From Henricia sp. BOLD:AAB3569 (Eukaryota; Echinodermata; Asteroidea; Spinulosida; Echinasteridae), in assembly GCA_037783545.1 (NCBI GenBank), contig JBBELK010000481.1, positions 1,674,001 to 1,738,000 on the forward strand: a stretch of 64,000 nt of DNA, read 5' to 3'. Numbering within the stretch: position 1 is the first letter of the stretch; each line of letters opens with the position of its first letter. Both the position numbers and the translations under genes were made by a program. Positions 1 through 9,340 of the stretch are shown piece after piece. Below the pieces are notes generated by a model. It ran no database searches and had not been told where the DNA came from. It saw only the letters and a program-made list of their open reading frames with translations.

Positions 1-900
1 CACTGTGCATCATAGCTCAGCTGGTAGATCATCTGCCTGGTGTGTCTGAGGTCTTGTGGAAAACTTGAGGGAGTATACCACTGTGCATCATAGCTCACCT
101 GATATTAGAGCATCTGCCCGGTATGTCTGAAGGCTTGGGGACAACCTGAGGGTGTATACCACTGTGCCTCATAGCTAAGCTGGTAGATCATCTGCCTGGT
201 GTGTCTGAGGTCTTGTGGGAAAACTTGAGGGAGTATACCACTGTGCCTCATAGCTCAGCTGGTAGAGCATCTGCCCGGTGTGTCAGAAGGCTTGGGGAAA
301 ACCTGAGGGAGTATACCACTGTGCCTCATACATGTAGCTCACCTGATATTAGAGCATCTGCCCGGTGTGTCAGAAGGCTTGGGGACAATTACCCGAGGGA
401 GTATACCACTGTGCCTCATAGCTCAGCTGGTAGATCATCTGCCTGGTGTGTCTGAGGTCTTGTGGAAAACTTGAGGGAGTATACCACTGTGCCTCATAGC
501 TCAGCTGATAGAGCATCTGCCTGGTGTGTCAGAGGTCTTGTGGAAAACTTGCGGGAGTATACCACTGTGCCTCATAGCTCACCTGGTAGAGCATCTGCCT
601 GGTGTGTCAGACGTCTTGTGGAAAACTTGCGGGAGTATACCACTGTGCCTCATAGCTCACCTGGTAGAGCATCTGCCTGGTGTGTCAGACGTCTTGTGGA
701 AAACTTGAGGGAGTATACCACTGTGCCTCATAGCTCACCTGATAGAGCATCTGCCTGGTGTGTCAGACGTCTTGTGGAAAACCTGAGGGAGTATATACCA
801 CTGTGCCTAACCTCAGCTGATAGAGCATCTGCCCGGTGTGTCAGAGGGCTCGGGTTCGAATCCTAATAAGGCCCATACAATTTTTCTCTCATCCCATGTT
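1..900 (+). repeat. Tandem array of tRNA-like units (SINE type S1), about 11 copies
   Basis: Units of about 79 bp repeat from the window start. Each has a tRNA-like head (box A word TAGCTCAGCTGGTAGAGC, then CATCTGCCYGGTGTGTCAGA as a degenerate anticodon arm) and a linker ending GAGGGAGTATACCACTGTG. Internal units lack the T arm. Only the last unit (about 800-875) has a box B (GGGTTCGAATCC) and a 3' acceptor half (ATAAGGCCC), followed by a body TTTCTCTCATCC shared with single copies at 32.2-32.6 kb. So a tRNA-derived SINE head was amplified in tandem in front of one full 3' end. The anticodon loop lacks a normal U33, so these are not working tRNA genes. ORFs across the array follow the repeat and are not genes. 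Confidence 0.85.
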
Positions 901-1023
901 TGGTTGTTTTGATATGTTTTAAGCTAAACAACTTTTTTAAAAGCGTCATCCGTTTGAACACAGGACTCCTATGGATTTTACTACAAGGAATAGAGGAAAT
1001 ATTTAACTAAGGAAGGATATACA

Positions 1024-1195
1024 ATGGCCAGCCGGAAAATTTACCAGCGAACGAGAAGCGACCTGTATGTACGCAACGAACGTCGCCATGTTAGTCTGAT
1101 GGGCGGGAGGCTTTACACGACATACAATACGCAGAAGAACACCACAAGAGCATCTGGACTTTTACTAGCTGTTGCAAGGTCCGAACCGGCACTTG
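1024..1195 (+). CDS. Possible first coding exon, unrecognised
   Basis: An ATG in good initiation context (A at -3, G at +4) opens 57 codons that run into a consensus donor, G|GTAAGTATT, at 1196; without splicing the frame stops five bases later. The peptide starts MASRKIYQRTRSD, is basic (many Arg/Lys) and ends in a small hydrophobic stretch (SGLLLAVA). I recognise no domain. It lies 150 bp after the tRNA-like array and 300 bp before a LINE fragment, so it could be transposon leader sequence or chance. No acceptor or second exon was identified. Basis: start context and donor seen in sequence; exon status is inference. Confidence 0.25.
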
Positions 1196-1494
1196 GTAAG
1201 TATTAGCTAAATCTGAAGTCATCCTAAATTTTTGGCAATTTTTACGGAAAAATAGTTGTAAAATGAGTCATTAACTTAAAAGTGCGTGTCCAGATCACAT
1301 TTTTGAACCCCAAGCCCCCCCAATTTTTCCCATGGATATTGAGATTTTGATACCATATCATTTGTCATATTTTTCTCATTACCATTCTGGAGTTTCACGC
1401 TCTCGAACCAAATATTTTCAAGGATATCCTAAAAAAGACAATATCTACATTAATTTAATGATATTTTAAAAACATCAAAATTGTTATCGTAACA

Positions 1495-3010
1495 AAAATA
1501 TCACTTCCCTTTATGAAGTAGTCAACAGTGAATTAAGTTTTGTAAATGACTGGTTCAAAGCAAACCGCCTTTCCCTCAATTTATCTAAAAATAACTACAT
1601 AATTTTCTCTAAGAAAAAAAGGTACAGTAACTAATCAAATTTTAATATTGTATTAGAAAAAACTTGTCCAAAAAGTTAGTAAGTGTAAATTCCTGGGAGT
1701 TATAATAGATGACAAATTGAATTGGAAATTCAACATTGACGAAATTTCGAGCAAAGTCTCAAGAAGTATTGGAGTTATACATACATATTAACAGACTAAA
1801 AATTTCTGTTCCTTCTGAAGTTCTTAAAACTCTGTATACGTCTCTAGTACTTACTTACTTTTCATATTGTAATATTGTCTGGGGAAATACATATTATAAC
1901 AAATTTAGCAAAATTGATTGCTTTGCAAAAACGGATTGCTCGATTTATAACAAACCCGTCATATAGGGCTCATAGTCAACCGATCTTGCATAACTTAAAG
2001 TATCTTAATATTGTAAACCTCAACAAATATCAGCAAGCGTTATTTACTTCCACACTCGTACAAAGATTCATATTTAAAGGCAGTATACAAAGGCAGTATA
2101 TCAGAAATGTTCACAGATTTACGCCAACTTACACAATATAAACATGATGACCGTAGAAAACTTCCCCTGAAATGGTTTTGTCTGAAGTGCTATAGTCTTT
2201 GAGAAATGAGTAAAACAATTAGTTTTTGTCTCATGAGACGAAAATTCAATTCGCCCCAAAACCATTTCGCCCAAGTGCCATTTCGCCCCAAACCACTTCG
2301 CCCGAGTGCCATTTTGCCCCAAATTACCTTGTCCAAACACTACATCGCCCAAATGCCACTTCGCCCCAAAACCACTTCGTGCACAGGCCGTGGTTCAGGG
2401 CGAAGTGGTTTTGGGGCGAAATGACTGCAAACCCTTTTTTGACTGTTTTCTCAAAAGTTAGACGAAGTACGGAGCTGGTTTTTGCTCAGGTTGGTTTTAA
2501 TCATGCATATCTTCAATCACACAGGGGGATCAAACTATTTGTAACAGTTTACCAATCATGTATACTATCTTTAATTTAACGTGCATAATTACAACACTCG
2601 AACCTCCTTTAATCTCCACCTTTATATACCACAACACAGAACATCTGCCTTTCAAAACATACATTAGATTTTCCGGACAAACTATGGAACGTTGTCTCGA
2701 AGGAAAAAAAAATCTTATATTGCTTTCAAAAATAAACTAAAACGATATTTTTGTATAAATAGAGTACACGTACCTTGCCACAATTATCCTAGCCAATTAA
2801 ACCTTATGTAATATTTCCTTATTATAACTACATGTACCTGTGCATTCATGTTTATAGATGTTTACTTGTTTTCTTTGTCTGTTGTGTTTTGTTGACATTG
2901 GCAAACCTGCCACAAGCTTATGCTTTTTAGGCTTTGATTTTGTCTTAATCACAGGATTTCTAATAGAAGCGTGACAACTGCCATAATGAAAAGATAAATA
3001 AATGTTGGAA
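1495..3010 (+). pseudogene. LINE (CR1/jockey-like) reverse transcriptase C-terminal fragment, interrupted
   Basis: Frameshifted conceptual translation gives the usual C-terminal part of a non-LTR reverse transcriptase: a block reading NDWFKANRLSLNLSKN, then KFLGVIIDDKLNWKFNI, then SVPSEVLKTLYTSLV with YFSYCNIVWG, then LQKRIARFI. After an insertion (2078-2570) the same frame resumes near 2575 and carries the end-of-ORF motif IRFSGQTM (usually IRFSGPTMWNSL in these elements) and FKNKLKRY. The catalytic FADD region is absent, so the copy is 5' truncated. At least one frameshift lies near 1735-1880 and the W of TMWN is disrupted. Removing the insertion plus one TTAA rejoins the frame without a shift. 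The fragment ends near 3010 in A-rich sequence. CR1/L2/jockey group is inferred from motif spacing. Confidence 0.8.
2078..2570 (+). mobile_element. TTAA-flanked non-autonomous DNA element, family T1, copy a
   Basis: Flanked by TTAA at 2074-2077 and 2571-2574. The family has outer inverted ends AGGCAGTATACATGATTGG and AGATAGTATACATGATTGG (this copy has a small duplication at the left end). The inside holds a CTCATGAG-centred palindrome (about 2230) and many copies of the word TTCGCCCCA on both strands, forming a hairpin around 2370-2420. It sits inside the LINE coding region. No transposase is encoded; ORFs here are shadows of the TTCGCCC repeats. Confidence 0.85.
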
Positions 3011-4298
3011 AATTGAAATGTTGGAAATTGATGTGATTGGTCGGATTAATTGTGCTGTGGGAACTGTATGTGATTTGCATCACACGCGCGTGTGCAAAAC
3101 AGGTACCTATATAGCGCTCATTGGCTCAGTTGGCAGTTGAGCGTGATACAAAACTGGTAAACACTGGATGAAGATTTCAAAATTTCTTAAATTAATCCAA
3201 ATAATACCTCGATCTGTAAAGAAATGTCCGTATTTTACAATATTACAAAAATTAACAGAATAAATTTGACTGGGCACACGTACTGTGCCATCACATTTTC
3301 AAGAAATAGTTAAAAATGCATGTAAAAAATTGCCTTTTTTGTCAATTTTATTGATTATCTGTCCCTCATGCATAAAACTGTCAATTTCAACATGTGATAA
3401 ACTGGGTGTGTGTACCGGTATTAACATCAGTAGAATTAAGGTAAACAAACAGGTTCACTTTAGTTTTCATTTGTTGTTGACTAAGAAAAGCCATTTGTCT
3501 CTGGATTTCCGTCCCTCACACGTGAGGGACGGAATTGGATCAGTATATACGCTCGATCAGTTTGTTTGCGATCTGTTTTCAAAATGTTTACGTGTAGATA
3601 GACGTGCAGTGGGGCGCGGGTAATGATGTTGTGACGTTGCACGTTCGGGTACGTCAACTACCGGTACTTGCCTGTATTGAATAATGTAGCAGTAGCCAGT
3701 TCGAAAAAGGCTTTATGGCAATTAAGACAGAAGGCCTAACGTTCGCCCAGCCTTTATATATACTCCGCTCAAGATCATGCCCATATTTATCCCACATTTT
3801 TACCAAACAATATAACCACAAAGCCTTAATTGCCAAAAGGCTACTCTGCGCCCATCCCTGAAACTGATTTTATGGGGGAAGCAATTCGGCTGTCACACAT
3901 TTCAACAGATGGTCACAGTTTTTTTATCTTTGTCTGCTTGAGACTTTGGCATTTAAAGTGATGAATTGCAACACATAAGCCAGACAACTACTGTTCTTTA
4001 TATCAGGAGTGATCTGTAATTTTGATTCTGGTCAACAGAGGGCGCTATTTCACCAGTCCATTTGCTTGAATGCCAAGTAGAGTCTATTGGTATGAATTTT
4101 GTAATTCGCCACTAAATTAATAGCTTCCCTTGTAATTATCATAGGATTTAGTCAATCTTTTAACATTTTGGCGAGCTTTATGTTGTTGAAACAAGGTAGA
4201 AAACAATTAACAAAAGGTTGAGTTTATTTAGGAAAAGGCAAATAACTAAATACATGTAAGATGTATTTTACACGTAATAATTTTGATCTGTTTCTTTG
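3011..4298. other. No recognised gene; contains a short perfect hairpin
   Basis: I see no gene here. At 3508-3533 a 12-bp perfect inverted repeat (TCCGTCCCTCAC) closes over 2 bases. The ORF around 3285-3623 has no ATG in good context and no recognisable domain. Confidence 0.5.
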
Positions 4299-4867
4299 CA
4301 TCCTGAGATCTAGCTCAGAGAATTTCCACTATGCAAAGCGACGTGACAATACCCTGAGGAAATACACGCAAATCTGTGGAGTGAGCCGGCTGTTGTCTTG
4401 AGCCAACTCACGCCCGAATCATTTTGATGTAATTTAATCAATTCGGTCATGTTATGCCGAAAAGAAACAATTTCTATACTTTCCAGAAATTGTATTGGGT
4501 TCCGTTTCTTATGACTGTCCCATTCCTACCAAACTTTCAAACGACGAACCTTATTTACTCCGCAGTTTTTCAAATTAATAACAGGGATGCATGCTGACGA
4601 ATGTAATGGAACGGATTCCCCAGTATGCTTTAAATAGCAGCCAATCGCCGACGCGGACAACGGCCAGCATTACCGAGTACATGTATCACATGCATGCACG
4701 GTGTTTACAATCTGCGCGCGTTACATTTGAATGCCTGCAATCGTGCTGCAACGCACTGCAAGCGTCCTGATTGGTCCAGTAGAGGCGACAGGATTTCTGT
4801 CGCTAGTCCCACCGCCAAATGGGGCCTTTTTCAACAGGGCCACTGTACACAGGAGTTAGGGAGTGCG
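4299..4867. repeat. Left arm of a long inverted repeat
   Basis: About 570 bp that recur as a close reverse complement at 7205-7773. The arms meet, without the insertion between them, at GAGTGCG-TTAA-CGCACTC. Shared landmarks include the word CCGAATTGATTAAAT and CAGGGATGCATGC on opposite strands. ORFs inside the arms lack domain similarity that I recognise. Confidence 0.85.
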
Positions 4868-4954
4868 TTAAAGGGGCACTGTTGCAAGAGGATGGTTTCT
4901 TTGGGGTATTTATTATTAAAAACAACCTTTTGAGTAGATAATGTGAAGCTACAT

Positions 4955-5042
4955 GTACGTAGGTATTTCCATAAAAACACTAGAGCTTAAGTGTGACATT
5001 TTGAAGCATTTGTAAAAATGGCCTTTTCAAGTTAACGAAATT
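4955..5042 (+). repeat. Left part of a GGGTCATTCC-type element, split by the THAP element
   Basis: This matches 13960-14045 and 18220-18300: TTCCATAA, then GTGTGACATTTTGA, then AAAAATGGCCTTTTCAAG. The match resumes at 6027 (AAATTTCGGTGCAATTTCT) after the inserted element. The terminal GGGTC is not intact here. Confidence 0.7.
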
Positions 5043-5050
5043 GTTTAAAG

Positions 5051-6018
5051 AGGAAGAATCCCCCTTGACGAAAATCCAGCATTTAGGCTTTTTTCGATAG
5101 TCCAAACATCCCTCTTGCCGACGTGGATTTTTATTATTTTTTAATTGTCGGTTTTAAGTGGATAAATTGCAAGCAAAAGTGCGCTTTTCGAAAATGAGAT
5201 TTTCGCGATTTCTGAAACGCTCATTAGGTATTCATGATATGCGCGTGACCCCGTGACGCAATCCTGAAAAAGAGAAGTCAACACGATAGTAAGCTCCATA
5301 CGTTTACACGCAAAAAACTTAGAAAACCGTCTCTGTTAGATGGTGTTTTTTGAAGAATTTTGTTGTTCCAAAAAGCCAGAGATACATTTGTATGCCCAGT
5401 AGCTGCGTGGTTGCATGTTTTACCAGACACTATGAAAAAAAAAGAGCAGAAAGATTTTCTTTTCTATTACCAAGAGAGAGAAAAATGAGTCGCTCATTCT
5501 ATAACTTGTACGGCCGATGTCCAAACACGTGGAAACTACGCCGCAGTGGACCGTACACAGACCGCTGTGAATGCCGGTCGTTCCGTGACAAAATCACCCG
5601 TCGCAATGCACCAGTATTTACTTCAAAAGAGAGTCACTGTGAGCCACAATTTCATCGTTTTTTTCACAAAACAGATAATAGTAGATTGCTGTCATATTAC
5701 ATGAAGTGTTTTTCACGTTTGTATTTTGAATTAAAAGGACAAAATAGGCATGATAAACATTCACTTCGTGTATTTTCCATTCAATACTGCACAGACCGTT
5801 TTGTATGTTTCTCAGGATGACGTCAACACCCTGTTGATAAACAAGCCGAGTGACCTCGAGCGTTTCAGAATTTAGGTGAAGAGGGTCGGAACTGCTTTAC
5901 GTTTTAAGCAAAAGTCTGTCGATTTTTTGAGAAAAACAAGTTGTGATGGTGTTGTAGACACATACACCTCCATGATAAACAGAAAAACTAAAAAAATGTG
6001 GAAGGGGGGATTCTAGCT
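5051..6018 (+). mobile_element. P-superfamily-like element with 8-bp target duplication
   Basis: The exact 8-bp duplication GTTTAAAG flanks it (5043-5050 and 6019-6026). The ends are imperfect inverted repeats: AGGAAGAATCCCCCTT and AGCTAGAATCCCCCCTT. Matching sequence without the insertion exists at about 14020-14045 and 18275-18300. It is 968 bp, far too short for a full transposase, and carries one decayed THAP-like ORF. P elements are known to make 8-bp duplications and to use a THAP DNA-binding domain. hAT elements also make 8-bp duplications but usually use BED fingers. P-like is therefore the favoured inference. Confidence 0.7.
5392..5820 (+). pseudogene. Decayed THAP-like zinc-binding domain ORF
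   Basis: A 142-codon frame starts MPSSCVVAC, the classic THAP opening (C5-x3-C9), followed by basic residues, a Phe-Ser-Phe-Leu-Leu-Pro segment (P27 in the place of the conserved FP motif), W47 and a second metal pair position at C59. Where the fourth ligand His (C-x2-H) should be, residue 62 is Arg, and the usual HF after it is disturbed; a small frame disturbance before residue 60 is likely. After about residue 80 nothing is recognised, and the rest is Lys/Arg/His-rich. The domain would bind DNA ends in P or Kolobok transposases. It is too short for the catalytic part. The start at 5392 is chosen because THAP domains begin at the protein N terminus. Confidence 0.55.
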
Positions 6019-6439
6019 GTTTAAAGAAATTTCGGTGCAATTTCTAAATAATGTAGAATATTTAAGCTATAGGCTGTCTGAGGATATCCCTTTAATCTCC
6101 TACATTTTTTTGTGCAATATATCATTTCCGGACAAGCCTATAGCTGTCATTCCCGATTAGCGCATATTTCAAGTTTATCGTAGACTGATTGGATCCATAT
6201 TTCGCTACTAATTGAAACCACAAGTTGTTTGACCTTCACTCGATCATTTTCACAAGTTCACTGCCGGAGTCAATAAGTTATATTTGTATTTTTCAGTAGA
6301 AATTTTCTTTTATAAAAGTTGTTTTGTGACTTGACAAGTGTACATACCATGGGCGTAGGCTGGGTTGGATGGGTAATGGGGAGGGGGCCGGACTGAACTT
6401 TTCTGAACTAAATAGGTTCAATCAGATACAGGATCCTAT

Positions 6440-7113
6440 TTGACAGCAGCGATCCATCAGTAACTTGGCACACACTGATCCTCTATTCAAACAGTACGAA
6501 ATTCTAAAAGTCGAGGACGTTCACTCTTTTCAGCTGAGTATCTTCATGTTTCAAACATCCAATAATATTGTGCCTAAATGTTTATGCTCATTGTTCAAAA
6601 GAAACGACCACTATCATACTTACCATACAAGACAGGCCTATCATTATCACATTCCAGAAATCAGGACAACATTAGCCAAAAGATTCATCACATTTAACGG
6701 TCCTAAACTGTGGAACTCTCTTACTCCTGAATTAAGGTCAGAAGTAAGATTGTCATCTTTTAAAAGAGAATACAAAGCTTCCATTTTAAGAAAAAAAAAC
6801 TACTGTCGTGCATGCATCTCTTCTTGCTGGTATTTTATATGCAAGTTTAAACACATTATGTAATAAGTAGGGAAATTCTGGTCTAATAGTAAACAAAAAT
6901 GATACTCGTTACCCGGTACAAATGTAGTATACTCTATTTAGTTTACTATATTTTCCATAACAAAAATATTATATGTACATGTACTTTTTAAAATGTGGGT
7001 TCCCAAACTCGACAAGCTCTGCTTTTTTTGGGATCCCTCCATACATTAAAAATCTGTATTTATATATGTGTCAATTATTGTGTATGGAAATAAAGTGAAC
7101 TGAACTGAATGAA
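6440..7113 (+). pseudogene. LINE 3' end: C-terminal RT tail, UTR and terminal GAACT repeats
   Basis: The frame from 6465 reads VEDVHSFQLSIFMFQ, a HTYHTRQ block, and KRFITFNGPKLWNSLTPELR followed by SSFKREYKASIL. This is the terminal segment of a CR1/L2-type reverse transcriptase ORF. A stop lies near 6862. The 3' UTR follows, then a tail of short direct repeats (AAGTGAACTGAACTGAATGAA at about 7094-7113), as seen at 3' ends of CR1/L2-like LINEs. It is heavily 5' truncated. It belongs to a different subfamily from the copy at 1495, which ends differently. Confidence 0.8.
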
Positions 7114-7204
7114 CTTGCAGGTATCATTACTACAATATTTTTTTTAAAATTGCAACTTTGAAACTCCTTTGAGCTGGCATCCTCTTGCAACAGTGCCCCT
7201 TTAA

Positions 7205-7773
7205 CGCACTCCCTAACTCCTGCGTACAGTGGCCCTGTTGAAAAAGGCCCCATTTCGCGGTGGGACTAGCGACAGAAATCTTGTCGCCTCTGCTGGACCA
7301 ATCAGGACGCTTGGCAGTGCATTGCAGCATGATTGCAGGCATTCAAATGTAACGCGCGCAGATTGTAAACACCGTGCATGCATGTGATACATGTACTCGG
7401 TAATGCTGGCTGTTGTCCGCGTCGGCAATAATTGGCTGCTATTTAAAGCATACTGGGGAATCCGTTCCATTACATTCGTCAGCATGCATCCCTGTTATTA
7501 ATTTGAAAAACTGCGAAGTAAATTAAGATCGTCGTTTGAAGGTTTGGTAGGAATGGGACAGTAATAAGTAACGGAACCCAATACAATTTCTGGAAAGTAT
7601 ATAAATCGTTTCTTTTCGGCATAACATGACCGAATTGATTAAATTACATCAAAATGACTCGGGCGTGAGTTGGCTCAAGACAACAGCCGGCTCACTCCAC
7701 AGATTTGCGTGTGTTTCCTCAGGGTATTGTTACGTCGCTTTGCAGAGTGGAAATTCCCTGATATCTCAGGATG
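7205..7773. repeat. Right arm of the long inverted repeat
   Basis: This is the reverse complement of 4299-4867, with scattered substitutions and a few small indels. Homology fades after about 7773 (CTCAGGATG). The ORF starting at 7626 lies mostly inside the arm and is not recognised. Confidence 0.85.
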
Positions 7774-8091
7774 TTGAGCTGGGAGCCGTCCGCACCATAC
7801 ACGCCCTCCCCCAGCCTACGCCGCGCCCCTGCATACAGTGGAGAATACATGCTCATTTTAAGGCCCAATGTATATTTGCATATTGATTTCTAATAAATTT
7901 CTAAAAAAGAATGTAATCTTAAGAAGAATGTTGCTGAGCTACCCAAAGTAATTTAGGTTGCATGTAGAATAAATGGTAAAAAAACCAAAATGTGCACTAA
8001 TTGGGAATATTAAAATAACGTCACTCGAAACAAATTATCTATTGGAAAAGTACTTTTAAATGCTGGTTTGATTGAGTATAAGGGTCATTCA

Positions 8092-8580
8092 ACGAGGCTG
8101 GGCCACAAAAAGTGTGACATACCAGATCTTAAATATGAGTAACATTCCAATATAACCCAGCTACTCTAGTAAGTATATTCATTTCATAAAGAAACACATG
8201 TTACACTACAATAGAAGTACATGTGGGTTCGAGTCCCACCCGAGCACAATATGAAGTTTGTCATAGTGTCTCGGGAAAGCACTGAGTATACAGTGTTAAT
8301 GATTACGTCAGGGGAAGGGCAAAACAAACCTTAATTTTACATTTATTTAAATATCACATATTGTAACAAAACTACAGACCTCCAAAATGTACTCGTAGCT
8401 AGTTAAACATGTGTAATTGTCCATGTTGCGTAGGTAAGACAAATATTTCATGATCTGTGAGAGATTGGTCAGTGAAAACAACATGATTATATTGGGACAC
8501 CTAGCCATATTCAGTACAACAAATATTTCACCAGATAAATAATTCTTCAGTCTTTAAATAAAAGAACTTGTACCAAATGC
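8092..8580 (+). mobile_element. GGGTCATTC-type element, copy h1
   Basis: It begins GGGTCATTCAACGAGG and has the subterminal AAAAAGTGTGACATACC. The same sequence occurs inverted at 48700-49077, with strong identity over words such as ATTTCATGATCTGTGAGAGA. It contains a tRNA-like box B word (GGGTTCGAGTCCCACC) at 8226. The right end is unclear. Confidence 0.6.
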
Positions 8581-8712
8581 TGTTTCATACCCACCTTTGC
8601 TGGTTCGAGTGTAAACACAGTGTATATATGGCTCTGCTCAGTATGTGTGCTGGAACAGAATCCCTGCTAGTTTGGAGTTGAGAATTTAATTGGAAAAACC
8701 AAAGTGAGCTTT

Positions 8713-9150
8713 GGGTATGTTCAGACGGAGGGCTACTTTTTTAGCCCTAATCCAATTAGCGGACTCAGCGGGGGTTCGCTGGAGCTAAAGTGATCTTTTT
8801 TTAGTCCAAAATGCCCTTCCGGTCACACTGTGGTGATAACTCCGGAGCTACAGTTTCAGAGGAGCTAAAATGTGGTCAAATTTTATGGCATTATTAACAT
8901 TGGCCAGATGCCACAGAGCAAGGTCATTTGTGTTCTCATCAAATAACAGTGGAGCTAAGTCGTAAAAGGAAACCCCGCTGTGCTGAAAGTAGGGCTAGCC
9001 CCACAAATTTTCGGGGCTAAGTTTGGGGAGAGTTAGCTCCGGAGCTAGCCCCAGAGGTGGAGCTAAGTAGCGTTCAGACGACGGGAGTTAGGGTGGAGCT
9101 AGCTAGCTCCGGAGCTAGCCCCAGAGATAGCCCCTCGTCTGAACGACCCC
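8713..9150. mobile_element. Terminal-inverted-repeat element, GTTCAGACG family
   Basis: The left end is GGTATGTTCAGACGGAGGGC and the right end, read inwards, is GGTCGTTCAGACGAGGGGC. The body is packed with AGCTCCGGAGCTAGCCCC words on both strands, so it folds strongly. It has no coding capacity. Target duplication could not be read. Confidence 0.7.
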
Positions 9151-9261
9151 TAGTGGCTCAGCAGGCACTCTGAACTGCAGTCAAATGTAGGCCTTGCTTA
9201 AATCCTTAAAAGGAATGGAGTATAAACTGGGAATATTTATGACTAATCTCTAAATTAAATA

Positions 9262-9340
9262 AATACAAGTTTCGGAAATCTGGATGCAGTGAAAAACAAC
9301 TTAGCTTCACTAAAATTCAAACCGCGGACCTTCTGCTTAA
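9262..9340 (-). repeat. SINE type S2, one half, split by insertion
   Basis: It reads GTTTCGGAAATCTGGATGCAG, then AACTTAGCTTC, then ACCGCGGACCTTCTGCTTAA. This matches 52020-52095 (a SINE with a tRNA-like head on the minus strand). Homology breaks at TTAA (9337-9340) and the missing piece of the tRNA-like head appears at 10954. Confidence 0.7.

Larger units (their letters stand above)
4872..7200. mobile_element. TTAA-flanked 2.3-kb insertion with 23-bp inverted ends (T3)
   Basis: TTAA lies at 4868-4871 and 7201-7204. Inside it, both ends read AGGGGCACTGTTGCAAGAGG inwards, matching for about 23 bp. The element sits at the exact centre of the 4299-7773 palindrome. Its content is composite: a repeat carrying GTGTGACAT, a THAP-bearing element nested in that, and a LINE 3' end. 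No transposase is visible that would explain its own movement. TTAA duplication is typical of piggyBac and Kolobok; the AGG ends suit Kolobok-like better, which is inference. Confidence 0.7.
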
